Part shown: piece by piece, positions 41,949 to 49,892 of the stretch
Layout: the number at the start of each line of letters is the position of its first letter
Numbering within the stretch: the stretch's first letter is position 1
Assembly (NCBI GenBank): GCA_964586675.1
Contig: CAZPHQ010000004.1
Location: 62,001 to 126,000, forward strand
Reading direction: 5' to 3'
DNA from: JADLGH01 sp964586675
GTDB lineage: Bacteria > Desulfobacterota_D > UBA1144 > Nemesobacterales > UBA2774
DNA length: 64,000 nt
The notes under the pieces: generated by a model
Databases searched by the model: none
Told to the model about the DNA's origin: nothing
What the model saw: only the letters and a program-made list of their open reading frames with translations
Made by a program: the position numbers and the translations under genes

Positions 41949-42233
41949 TCAGAAGCGTTTTTTTATCGCGTCCGGGTACTCCGGGAAGTACCGCGCGATC
42001 AAGCTAAGATCGAAGCTCGCCAGTATCGACTCCTTGGGCTCGTTCTCTAAAAGGAACTCGAAGGATTTTCTGACCAGCTCGTCCGGCGCCGCGCGCCCAT
42101 CTGTCAGCTTCCGGTAATACTCCTTTCCGAGCCGAACCTTGTGCGACGTCTGAGAGCCGCCGTCCCTGATAACGACCTCGTACTCGAAGCCCCCGCCGTC
42201 CGACCCCGTTTCCGTAACCGCTATCTCCGTCAC
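41949..42233 (-). CDS. Small conserved-looking hypothetical protein (94 aa)
   Basis: Unrecognised cytoplasmic protein. The first half is beta-like (EIAVTETG, FEYEVVIRDGGSQTSHKVRLG), and the second half is helical (DELVRKSFEFLLENEPKESILASFDLSLIARYFPEY). The last segment is the recurring pattern of small proteins annotated as DUF-type with an ILxxFDLxxIxxYFPE(Y/F) motif, so I think it is conserved rather than spurious. The start is GTG with a weak ribosome binding site. It precedes the M23 peptidase gene by 52 bases and is divergent from the GNAT gene. Confidence 0.7.
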   Translation of the reverse strand: MTEIAVTETGSDGGGFEYEVVIRDGGSQTSHKVRLGKEYYRKLTDGRAAPDELVRKSFEFLLENEPKESILASFDLSLIARYFPEYPDAIKKRF

Positions 42234-42320
42234 CTGAGCCGCCTTTTGATTGTCAAAGTGAAATATTATAACCTAGTCTCCGGAAGGCATAAACCGGGTG
42301 AACTGCCAGAGGCTTTTACA

Positions 42321-42926
42321 ATGAATATAGAGAGATTCGACGAGAGCGTGCACGATATAGACAGAGTCGCGGAGCTCATACTCTCTGCCGAGAACGTGAG
42401 CAGTGGAACGCGCTCTCCACGCGGGTCGCTGAAGGTGATAAAGAACCTCATACGCACCGGCAACAATTTCCTCGGCCGCGAGCATATAAGCGTCGCTCTT
42501 TCCGGCGGAGACATCGCGGGCCTCGTCGTCGGATACACCGGCAGGGGGCACGACGAGCTGAGGACGCTGCTGAGGCTCCTTTTATCACTGAGACTCGGCG
42601 AGCTCGCGAGCTATTTCACAGTCGTGTCGAAGATGGTGCACGGCGAATACACCCCCGACATCGCGCCCGACGAATATTACATTAGCCTTATGGTTGTAGA
42701 CGAACGCATGAGGGGAAAGGGCGTCGGCTCCCTACTTATGAATCACGCAATAGAGTCGGCGAAGGCCGAGGGATGCAGTGGGGTACTGCTCGACGTCGAC
42801 AGGGGAAACGATCCCGCCGGCGCGCTCTACGGGAAATTCGGGTTCGAGCCTTCGGATAGAAACACGTTCCCAGGCCCTTACACCGGGCCGCCGAGGACGA
42901 TTACGCTCGAGCTCAGGCTCGCCTGA
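42321..42926 (+). CDS. GNAT-family N-acetyltransferase
   Basis: A 201-aa acetyltransferase. The start at 42321 is chosen since AGAGG lies 9 bases upstream; the open frame continues 60 codons further back without support. The acetyl-CoA motif A reads DEYYISLMVVDERMRGKGVGSLL (Q/RxxGxG/A variant), followed by GVLLDVDRGNDPAGALYGKFGFEPS, a RimI-like motif B. The N-terminal region carries an insert of about 60 residues between the first strands. Substrate, protein or small molecule, is unknown. It is followed after 12 bases by the nuclease gene and probably cotranscribed with it. Confidence 0.88.
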   Translation: MNIERFDESVHDIDRVAELILSAENVSSGTRSPRGSLKVIKNLIRTGNNFLGREHISVALSGGDIAGLVVGYTGRGHDELRTLLRLLLSLRLGELASYFTVVSKMVHGEYTPDIAPDEYYISLMVVDERMRGKGVGSLLMNHAIESAKAEGCSGVLLDVDRGNDPAGALYGKFGFEPSDRNTFPGPYTGPPRTITLELRLA

Positions 42927-42938
42927 GGCAAATACGAC

Positions 42939-43865
42939 ATGGGAGACTTCAAGAACGAATTCAGCTGGTCCGTTTCGCGCGACGCGGCCTTCAGGGAATG
43001 CAGGCGTAAGTACTACTACGCCTACTACGGCTACTGGGGCGGGTGGGACAGGTACAACTCCGACCACGTCACGCGGACGCTTTACGTACTGAAGCAGCTC
43101 CAGAACAGGTGGCTCTGGAAGGGCTCCGTCGTCCATCACGAGATAGAGCGCGTGCTGAAGGAGCTCGTCACGACAGGCCGGCTCGTGCCCTTCGAAAAAT
43201 CCGTTGAGCGCGTGAGGACCATGATGAGAGAGGGCTTCAGGTACTCCCGCGACGGGCTCTACTGGGAGCACGACGGCAGCATGAAGAATAAGACCGCCCT
43301 CTTCGAGCACGAGTACAAAGCCGGAACACCGGACGAGGTGTGGAAGAAGAACTATGACGAGGTGGTCGAGTGCCTGAAGGCTTTTTACGAGTCGCCCGTA
43401 CTTGAAGAGATAAAGAACACACCCCGGCAGAACATAATTTCCATAGAGAGCATGAACGGGGCACACTTCTCGTTTTCGGGCGACAAGTACTTCGTCAAGC
43501 TCGACCTCGCTTACGAGAAAGACGGCGGCGTGGAGATAGTCGACTGGAAGACCGGCGCGAGCGAGGCGGACGACTTTCAGTTCAGGCTCTACACACTCTA
43601 CGCCGCGGAAGAGCTCGAAGCGCCGCACGATAAAATATCCCTCACGGAATACAAGCTCCAGTCGGGCGAATCCGCCGTCCACAGGTTTACGAAGGACGAT
43701 ATCTCGGCCGCCGGGGAATATATAAAGAACAGCATACAGAGTATGAGAGACTGCCTTTCGGACCCCGTCGAAAACGCCGCCCTGATGAAGGATTTTCCGA
43801 GGACGGAAGACGAAAAAATGTGCTCCTACTGCAACTTTAAAAAAATCTGCTTCAACCTCGATTAG
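42939..43865 (+). CDS. RecB-like PD-(D/E)XK nuclease with C-terminal cysteine cluster
   Basis: A 308-aa single-domain nuclease related to the PDDEXK_1/AddB C-terminal family. The N-terminus (FSWSVSRDAAFRECRRKYYYAYYG) has the typical first cysteine and aromatic run. The catalytic block is VKLDLAYEKDGGVEIVDWKTG, with the Asp and WK lysine, and a downstream QFRLYTLYA (the conserved Q/Y motif III). The end CSYCNFKKIC gives C-x2-C-x5-C, which with the first Cys can hold a 4Fe-4S cluster as in Cas4/AddB. No CRISPR array or cas genes are nearby, so it is a repair or stand-alone nuclease. It sits 12 bases after the GNAT gene. Confidence 0.9.
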   Translation: MGDFKNEFSWSVSRDAAFRECRRKYYYAYYGYWGGWDRYNSDHVTRTLYVLKQLQNRWLWKGSVVHHEIERVLKELVTTGRLVPFEKSVERVRTMMREGFRYSRDGLYWEHDGSMKNKTALFEHEYKAGTPDEVWKKNYDEVVECLKAFYESPVLEEIKNTPRQNIISIESMNGAHFSFSGDKYFVKLDLAYEKDGGVEIVDWKTGASEADDFQFRLYTLYAAEELEAPHDKISLTEYKLQSGESAVHRFTKDDISAAGEYIKNSIQSMRDCLSDPVENAALMKDFPRTEDEKMCSYCNFKKICFNLD

Positions 43866-43951
43866 CCCCCTCGCGGCGCCCCCGCCCTGCCCCGCTTAAT
43901 CTTAAATTCAGAATAAGGATGTAAAATGATAGAATAAGTCAGAGGAGAGCC

Positions 43952-45286
43952 ATGTCCGAGCTGATAAGAAAGATTAACTATTTCTTCTCGCGGCAGCTGT
44001 GGCGCATCGACACGAAGGCCCTCACCCGGCCGAGGTCGATACTCGTCAACATCACGCGCCTCGTATACATAACCCTCCGCGAATACAGACAAAACGAGCT
44101 CGCCCTGAGGGCGATGAGCCTCGTCTACACGACGCTCCTGTCCTTGATCCCGCTCCTCGCCTTCAGCATATCCGTCCTGAAGGCGTTCGGCGTCGTCGAT
44201 ACACAGCTCGAGCCTTTATTGCTGAAATTCCTGACGCCCCTCGGCGACAAGGGGCCCGAGGTCACGGCGCGTATAATGGAGTTCATCGGAAAGATAAACT
44301 TCGGGGTGCTCGGTGCGGCGGGCCTCGTAATGCTGATTTACACCTCGATTTCCGTCATACAGAAGATAGAGGATTCGCTGAACATCATATGGAAGATAAC
44401 GAGGGGCCGGAGCCTCGCGAGGAGGTTCAGCGACTACGCGGCCGCCCTTTTAATCGGCCCCGTTCTCCTCTTCGCGTCGTTCGGTCTCACAGCCAGCCTG
44501 TCGAGTAACACGGTCGTCGCGAAGCTCTCCCAGATAGAGCCTTTCGGCATGATATTCGTGGCCTCGGGCAAGGTCATACCGTTCACCTTCGTTATACTCG
44601 TCTTCGCCTTCATCTACTACGTGATCCCGAATACGAGGGTGAGGTTCGCGTCGGCCCTCGTTGGCGGCATGCTCGCCGGGATAGCCTGGCACATCACGGG
44701 CTGGATATTCACACTGGCCGTCGCCGGCTCGACAAACTACGCGGCCATTTATTCGAGCCTTGCGGTCCTGATAATTTTCATGATATGGCTCTACGTCAAC
44801 TGGCTGATAGTGCTTGTCGGCGCCGAGATCGCTTTCTGTCATCAGAACCTGAAATTCCTCACGCTTAGAAAAGAGGTCTTTCATCTCAGCTCTAAACTGC
44901 TGGAAAAACTATCGATAGTCGTCATGTACTTCGTCGGATACAACTTCTTCAACGAGCGCAGTCCGTGGACCGTAAGCTCTCTCACCACCGAGATAGGTCT
45001 CCCGAGGGAGCCGGTGGAAGAGACGATAAGGGAGTTAATGCAGAAGAACCTTCTCGTCGAGACGAGGGACAACCCGCCCGTCCTCATGCCGGCCCGGAGC
45101 CTCGAGAAAATAACGGTCGGCGATATCGTCGAAGCCGTGAGAACGAACGACGAAACGGACCTCATAGAGAGAAAGTATCTTTCCCTGCCCGCCGTCGACG
45201 AAGTTACGTCGAATATGGAAAACGCGAGGAAAGAGGCCCTGGGCGGAATCACACTCAAAGACCTCATTACGAAGGATAAAAAGTGA
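43952..45286 (+). CDS. YihY/BrkB-family membrane protein
   Basis: A 444-aa inner-membrane protein with six helices (roughly 55-80, 110-135, 165-190, 205-225, 235-260, 265-290) and the family signature NELALRAMSLVYTTLLSLIPLLAF. It has the usual YihY pattern GVLGAAGLVMLIYTSISVIQKIEDSLNIIW and ends in a winged-helix-like cytoplasmic C-terminal domain (about 310-444), a common extension in this family. The family was once called RNase BN or BrkB; its real function is not established. The GAGGAGA ribosome binding site supports the start. It is convergent with the CVNH gene across a hairpin. Confidence 0.92.
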   Translation: MSELIRKINYFFSRQLWRIDTKALTRPRSILVNITRLVYITLREYRQNELALRAMSLVYTTLLSLIPLLAFSISVLKAFGVVDTQLEPLLLKFLTPLGDKGPEVTARIMEFIGKINFGVLGAAGLVMLIYTSISVIQKIEDSLNIIWKITRGRSLARRFSDYAAALLIGPVLLFASFGLTASLSSNTVVAKLSQIEPFGMIFVASGKVIPFTFVILVFAFIYYVIPNTRVRFASALVGGMLAGIAWHITGWIFTLAVAGSTNYAAIYSSLAVLIIFMIWLYVNWLIVLVGAEIAFCHQNLKFLTLRKEVFHLSSKLLEKLSIVVMYFVGYNFFNERSPWTVSSLTTEIGLPREPVEETIRELMQKNLLVETRDNPPVLMPARSLEKITVGDIVEAVRTNDETDLIERKYLSLPAVDEVTSNMENARKEALGGITLKDLITKDKK

Positions 45287-45293
45287 GGTTCGT

Positions 45294-45320
45294 CGGGAGG
45301 AGACGGCGCGCCTCCTCCCG
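45294..45320. terminator. Hairpin between convergent YihY and CVNH genes
   Basis: A 9-bp perfect stem CGGGAGGAG (45294-45302) / CTCCTCCCG (45312-45320) with a 9-base loop lies 8 bases past the YihY stop and 13 before the CVNH stop. There is no T run on either side, so termination efficiency is uncertain. Confidence 0.55.
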
Positions 45321-45332
45321 CCGGATTATCGG

Positions 45333-46151
45333 TCACTTACACCTAAGCTGCCCCCAGTCGTTATAAACACCCCTGTTGCAGTTCTTGTACTTAATGCTCG
45401 TGTACGAATATTTACCGTTACGGTTGAGGCATTCGGCTTCGAGCACGTTACCCTGGACGTACATGTTCTTGCATGTATCCTTGTAGCTGCCCTTCGGGAG
45501 GGAGCCGCTTCCTCCGCCGCCGCCGCCGCATGCGAGCTCGCCGTTATCGTTCCATATGTCCTTGTCGCAGTTCCTGTAGTTTATAGAGGTGTCGCGCCAG
45601 CCTCCGTTCCTCTTCTGACAGCTCGCGTAGAGACGGTTGCCCTCGGTGTAGTAATTGTTGCAGCTGTTCTTGTAGCTTCCGCGCGGAACGTTGCCGCTCC
45701 CCGACCCCTTGCATGCAAGGTCGCCGTTATCGTTCCAGATGTCTCCCGAGCAGTTCTTGTAGTTGATCTTGCTGTTGTTCCAGGAGCCGTTTCTCTTTTG
45801 GCACTGGGCCTTCAGCTGGTTGCCGTCGGTCCGTATGTCGCGGCAGGAGTCCCTGTAGCTTCCCGACGGGGTCCTTCCCGGGTTGATAGAAGAGTGCTTG
45901 CATTTGAGAGTCCCGTTATCGTTCCAGATGTCTCCCGAGCAGTCGTAATAGTTGAGCGCCGAGTTACGCCAGCTGCCGTCGGCCCTCTGGCACTGGGCGA
46001 CGAGATTCCCGCCCACGACGGATATCTGCCTGCAGGTTTGCTTGTAACTTCCGCCCGGGGTGCTCTGGGCGCTCGAGTGCGGGCCCGACACCAGCAGGGC
46101 TCCGCATAATGTCAACGATAGGAACAGGATACGGGTCATTATTCCGGTCAT
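45333..46151 (-). CDS. Secreted protein with four tandem CVNH (cyanovirin-N homology) domains
   Basis: A 272-aa exported lectin-like protein. The start at 46151 is chosen because GGAGGAGA lies just before it; an ATG five codons earlier lacks this. Signal peptide about 1-30. Four repeats of roughly 55 residues follow, each running GSYK-x-(T/S)-C, then L-x-(A)-x-C, then NYx(N/D)C and (D)IWNDNGxLxC, the CVNH signature. Gly-rich and Pro linkers separate them. Cyanovirin-N binds mannose-rich glycans. Single CVNH domains are typical of fungi, ferns and some bacteria; four in tandem suggests multivalent glycan binding outside the cell. It is divergent from the efflux operon. Confidence 0.9.
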   Translation of the reverse strand: MTGIMTRILFLSLTLCGALLVSGPHSSAQSTPGGSYKQTCRQISVVGGNLVAQCQRADGSWRNSALNYYDCSGDIWNDNGTLKCKHSSINPGRTPSGSYRDSCRDIRTDGNQLKAQCQKRNGSWNNSKINYKNCSGDIWNDNGDLACKGSGSGNVPRGSYKNSCNNYYTEGNRLYASCQKRNGGWRDTSINYRNCDKDIWNDNGELACGGGGGGSGSLPKGSYKDTCKNMYVQGNVLEAECLNRNGKYSYTSIKYKNCNRGVYNDWGQLRCK

Positions 46152-46273
46152 TTTTCTCTCCTCCATTGCGGGATTCCTGCTGTAATTACTTCAATTATAC
46201 ATCATGCGGATTTGAATGAGAATGCAGTTACACGGAGCGTTTTCCGGGGAATTCCGGTTTGTTCGCGACCTAC

Positions 46274-46302
46274 TTTAGTTAAAAGATCGGCTGATGTATA
46301 AT
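46274..46302 (+). promoter_or_regulatory. Promoter of the efflux operon
   Basis: The -10 TATAAT (46297-46302) has a -35-like TTTAGT (46274-46279) 17 bases upstream. The -10 overlaps the ATG at 46301, which therefore cannot be used on this transcript and supports the ATG at 46334 as the start. Confidence 0.5.
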
Positions 46303-46333
46303 GAAAAACCGTATTAGATCTGACGGAAAGCAT

Positions 46334-48766
46334 ATGACGCTATCGCGCATAAGACTGCTGGGATACATCCTTGTACTATCGATGTGCTCGGCGGCAGCGG
46401 CCCCGGAAGTTCTTGGAGCCAACATAGGCGTCGTATTCGATGGACCCTCTGAAATAAACGAGAGAGCGTTATCCGCCTACGAGAAGGAAATAAAAGACCT
46501 CATGGGCGGCGAGTTCAACGTACACTTCCCCCCCGGCAAAATAATCACTGCGGACTGGACAGCCGAAGGCGTGAGAGACGCTATCGAAAGGCAGCTCTCG
46601 GACCCCTCCGTGGATATCCTTATAGTGCTCGGCATCATAGGCTCTACAGAGCTCTCCGGAAGAAGCGACTTCCCGAAACCGGTCATAGCGCCGTGGGTGA
46701 TCGATCCGAAGCTCCTCGGCCTCGTGCCCGGCGAGGACGGCGGAAGCGGTATACGGAATTTCTACTACACATCCCGCACGGCAAGCTTCGACAGGGACCT
46801 CGCGGCATTCAAGGAAGCGGTCGGGTTCAGGAAGCTGGCCGTAACCTACATGCCATTGGTGATGCAGCTCGCGCCGGGCATCGAGGCCGTCGTCAGGAGA
46901 AGCGCCGCCGCAAACGACGTCACCATAGAGCTCGTCCCCGCTTCACAGACAGCAGCCGCGACGGTGGCCGCAATCCCGGCCGACGCCGAAGCCGTATTCG
47001 TAACCCCGCTACTCAATTACAGCCAGGAAGATATGAAGCAGCTCTACGAGGGGATAGCGCAAAGAAAGCTGCCGAGCTTTTCCGTAGCGGGCAGGAACGG
47101 GGTCGACGAAGGCGCCCTCATGGGGCTTGCTCCGGAGTATAATCCCATGCGCGAGGCGAGGCGCGTCGCCCTCGTCGTGCAGAGCATACTCCTCGGTCAG
47201 GACCCGGCCTATTTCCCCGTGACTTTCGACGCCGGCGAAGAGCTTTCGATAAACATGGCGACGGCGCGCGCCATAGGGTTTCATCCCACATGGAATCTTT
47301 TGACGGAGGCCGTCCTCGTCAACGACCGCGTGGCCGAGAAAGGAAGGAAGCTCACGCTCGAGCAGGCCGTGAACGAATCGGTGGAGGTTAACCTCGACCT
47401 CCTGGCCGCGGGCGAGTTCGTTGCCGCTGGTGCGCAGGACATCCGTCTCGCGCTCGCGGAGCTTCTGCCGCAGTCAGACATATTTCTCGACAACACCTAT
47501 ATAGATAAAGACAGGGCCGAGGCGAGCCTCGGCACACAGCCCCAGAGAGACATCAGCGTCGGCGGCAACGTGAGGCAGCTCATATATTCCGAAAAGGCGT
47601 GGTCCAACCTCACCGTCCAGAAGAGGATACAGGAATCTAGGGAGTTCACGCGGGACGAAATAGAGCTCGACATCATCGCGGCGACGTCCATCGGCTACCT
47701 TAACGTCCTAAGGGCCAAAACAATAGAAAACATACAGAAGGAAAATCTGAAGCTCTCCAAATCGAACCTCGGCATCGCGCAGATAAGGCGCGACATCGGC
47801 GTCGCGAGCCCGGCCGAGGTCTACAGGTGGGAAAGCCAGATATCGTCCGACAGGATACAGGTCGTAAACGCCGAGGCGCAGACGAAGAACACCGAAATAC
47901 TGGTCAACAGGCTACTCCACAGACCGCAGGGCGAGGCGTTCACAACAGTCGAGACGGGGCTCGACGACCCGTCGCTCCTGGTGAGCGACCCGCGGCTGAG
48001 GAAATATCTCAACACCCCGGAAACGTTCAGGACATTCATGAATTTCGTGGTAGCTGAAGGGCTCGTCAGGTCTCCGGCCATAGAAGCCATCAATTCCCGG
48101 ATGGAAGCCCAGGAAAGAATACTCACTTCGACGAGGCGGGCTTTCTGGTCGCCCACGATACTCGCCTTCGGCGAGCTGCGGCAGTTCATATACGAAGGCG
48201 GCGCGGGAAGCAGGCTCGACCTTCCCCCGGGCTTCCCTATCGGTCTCCCGAAAACGGACGATACCGACTGGGTAATACAGCTCCAGGCCTCGTTCCCGCT
48301 TTTCACCGGCGGGGCGAAAATAGCGGATTACAGGAAGGCGAGGAGCGAGCTGTCGAGGCTCACATACGAAAAAGAATCAACTGCCGAAAAGGTCGAAGAA
48401 GACATAAGGACTTCCCTAAACAATGCCGGGGCCTCCTATCCGAGCATAGGGTTCGCCCTCGACGCGGCGGATGCGGCGCGGAAAAATCTCGACATAGTGA
48501 CCGACTCCTACTCCCGCGGCGTGGCGTCTATAATCGATCTCCTGGACGCGCAAAACGCCTCCCTCTCGGCCGAGCTCAACGCCGCCAACGCGGTATACAA
48601 TTTTCTCATCGACCTCATGAACGTCCAGAGGGCTTCCGGGAAGTTCGATTTCTTCACCACTATAGAGGACAGGGAGGAATTCTTCAGGAGGCTGGCTCAG
48701 TTCTACGGCGAGGCCGGGGCGAACACAAGTAACGCTACCCCGCCCGAAGAAGGGACGTCAGAATAA
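46334..48766 (+). CDS. TolC-family outer membrane channel fused to a periplasmic binding-protein domain
   Basis: An 810-aa fusion. Start 46334 is preferred because an ATG 11 codons earlier lies within the -10 box. Signal peptide about 1-28 (MTLSRIRLLGYILVLSMC start). Residues about 30-320 look like an ABC-type substrate-binding protein (IGVVFDGPSEINERALSAYEKEI, VDILIVLGIIGSTEL, VAAIPADAEAVFVTPL, YNPMREARRVALVVQSILLG). Residues about 345-790 form the OEP/TolC barrel and helical repeats (LTLEQAVNESVEVNLDLL, DIIAATSIGYLNVL, IQLQASFPLFTGG, FALDAADAARKNLDIVTDSYSRGVASIIDLLDAQNA). It is the first gene of a tripartite operon with adaptor and RND pump. The extra domain could sense or present substrate at the channel. 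Confidence 0.88.
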   Translation: MTLSRIRLLGYILVLSMCSAAAAPEVLGANIGVVFDGPSEINERALSAYEKEIKDLMGGEFNVHFPPGKIITADWTAEGVRDAIERQLSDPSVDILIVLGIIGSTELSGRSDFPKPVIAPWVIDPKLLGLVPGEDGGSGIRNFYYTSRTASFDRDLAAFKEAVGFRKLAVTYMPLVMQLAPGIEAVVRRSAAANDVTIELVPASQTAAATVAAIPADAEAVFVTPLLNYSQEDMKQLYEGIAQRKLPSFSVAGRNGVDEGALMGLAPEYNPMREARRVALVVQSILLGQDPAYFPVTFDAGEELSINMATARAIGFHPTWNLLTEAVLVNDRVAEKGRKLTLEQAVNESVEVNLDLLAAGEFVAAGAQDIRLALAELLPQSDIFLDNTYIDKDRAEASLGTQPQRDISVGGNVRQLIYSEKAWSNLTVQKRIQESREFTRDEIELDIIAATSIGYLNVLRAKTIENIQKENLKLSKSNLGIAQIRRDIGVASPAEVYRWESQISSDRIQVVNAEAQTKNTEILVNRLLHRPQGEAFTTVETGLDDPSLLVSDPRLRKYLNTPETFRTFMNFVVAEGLVRSPAIEAINSRMEAQERILTSTRRAFWSPTILAFGELRQFIYEGGAGSRLDLPPGFPIGLPKTDDTDWVIQLQASFPLFTGGAKIADYRKARSELSRLTYEKESTAEKVEEDIRTSLNNAGASYPSIGFALDAADAARKNLDIVTDSYSRGVASIIDLLDAQNASLSAELNAANAVYNFLIDLMNVQRASGKFDFFTTIEDREEFFRRLAQFYGEAGANTSNATPPEEGTSE

Positions 48767-48793
48767 CCACGAGGGGTGCTGCGAGGGCAAATT

Positions 48794-49867
48794 ATGAGAG
48801 CCGCTAAAAACTGTAAGGGGATATTCGGATTTCTGCTGACCGCGCTTCTGGCGCTCGCCGCCTGCGGAGGCGAGGAGGAAGCCACGCAGGAAGTCCCGGT
48901 AGTCAGGCCCGTAAAAACGATAACCCTTAGCGGGGACCAGGGCGGCGGCAGGAGCTTTCCGGGCAAGGTTCAGGGCTCGCAAAGGGTGAACCTCTCGTTC
49001 CGGGTCCAGGGACCGCTTATCGAATTCCCTGTGAACGAGGGCGACGAGGTGCAGAAAGGCCAGCTCCTCGCGAAGCTCGATCCGAGGGACTACCAGATCG
49101 CCTACGACGAAGCCTACGCCCTTTACGTCGAAGCCGTCGCCGACTACAACAGGTACAGGGACCTCTACGAGAGAGACGCCGTCCCGGTCGCCGACCTCGA
49201 CGTCAGAAGGGCGAAAAGAGACACTGCCAAGGCCAAGCTCGACTACGCGAAAGCCAACCTCGATTACACGACTCTAAAGGCTCCTTTCAGCGGCTACGTC
49301 GGAGCGAAGTACGTGCAGAACTTCCAGGAAGTGAGGGCCCTCGAAAACATCCTCAGCCTCCAGGACCTTACAAAAGTGGAAATAGTCATAGACCTGCCCG
49401 AGAACATTCTTTCTTCGGTCAAGCTCGGAGACATAGTCAAGCTCTACGCCACATTCCGGACAGCTCCCGGCGAGGAGTTCCCCCTCACCGTAAAGGAGAT
49501 AAGCGCCCAGGCCGACCCGCGCACACAAACCTACAGGGCGACCCTGAGCATGGAGCAGCCGGGAACGATCAGGGTCCTCCCGGGCATGACCGCGCAGGTA
49601 CACGCGTCGACGAAAACCAGCCAGAGCACGAACGGACAATATTTCATTATCCCTGCTATCGCCGTAGTTCCGGGCGACGGCGCCGGGCAGTTCGTCTGGG
49701 TGGTCGATCAGAACGACTTGACGGTGCAGAAAAGAAAGGTCACGGTCGGCTCTGTCACGGGAGAGAGGGATATAGAAATACTGGGCGGACTGAAGCCGGG
49801 CGATATGATCGTCGTATCCGGGATTACTCAGTTAAAAGAAGGGATGCAGGTAACGCTCATGGACTGA
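48794..49867 (+). CDS. RND efflux periplasmic adaptor (membrane fusion protein), lipoprotein
   Basis: A 357-aa MFP with lipobox LAAC (Cys24), chosen start 48794 with GAGGG 7 bases upstream. Barrel-sandwich and lipoyl-like half motifs (FRVQGPLIEFPVNEGDEVQKGQLLAKLD and LDYTTLKAPFSGYVGAKYV, in pieces) flank an alpha-hairpin with EAVADYNRYRDLYERDAVPVADLDV. A beta-barrel and membrane-proximal domain follow. It links the inner-membrane RND pump to TolC. It lies 27 bases after the TolC fusion and 25 before the pump gene, in order TolC-MFP-RND rather than the more usual MFP-RND-TolC. Confidence 0.94.
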   Translation: MRAAKNCKGIFGFLLTALLALAACGGEEEATQEVPVVRPVKTITLSGDQGGGRSFPGKVQGSQRVNLSFRVQGPLIEFPVNEGDEVQKGQLLAKLDPRDYQIAYDEAYALYVEAVADYNRYRDLYERDAVPVADLDVRRAKRDTAKAKLDYAKANLDYTTLKAPFSGYVGAKYVQNFQEVRALENILSLQDLTKVEIVIDLPENILSSVKLGDIVKLYATFRTAPGEEFPLTVKEISAQADPRTQTYRATLSMEQPGTIRVLPGMTAQVHASTKTSQSTNGQYFIIPAIAVVPGDGAGQFVWVVDQNDLTVQKRKVTVGSVTGERDIEILGGLKPGDMIVVSGITQLKEGMQVTLMD

Positions 49868-49892
49868 CGCCTCCGGGAAACGGTCTCTCATA

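Noticed and set aside
42939..43865. CRISPR-associated Cas4
   Set aside because: The nuclease resembles Cas4/AddB, but no repeats, spacers or other cas genes occur in the window.
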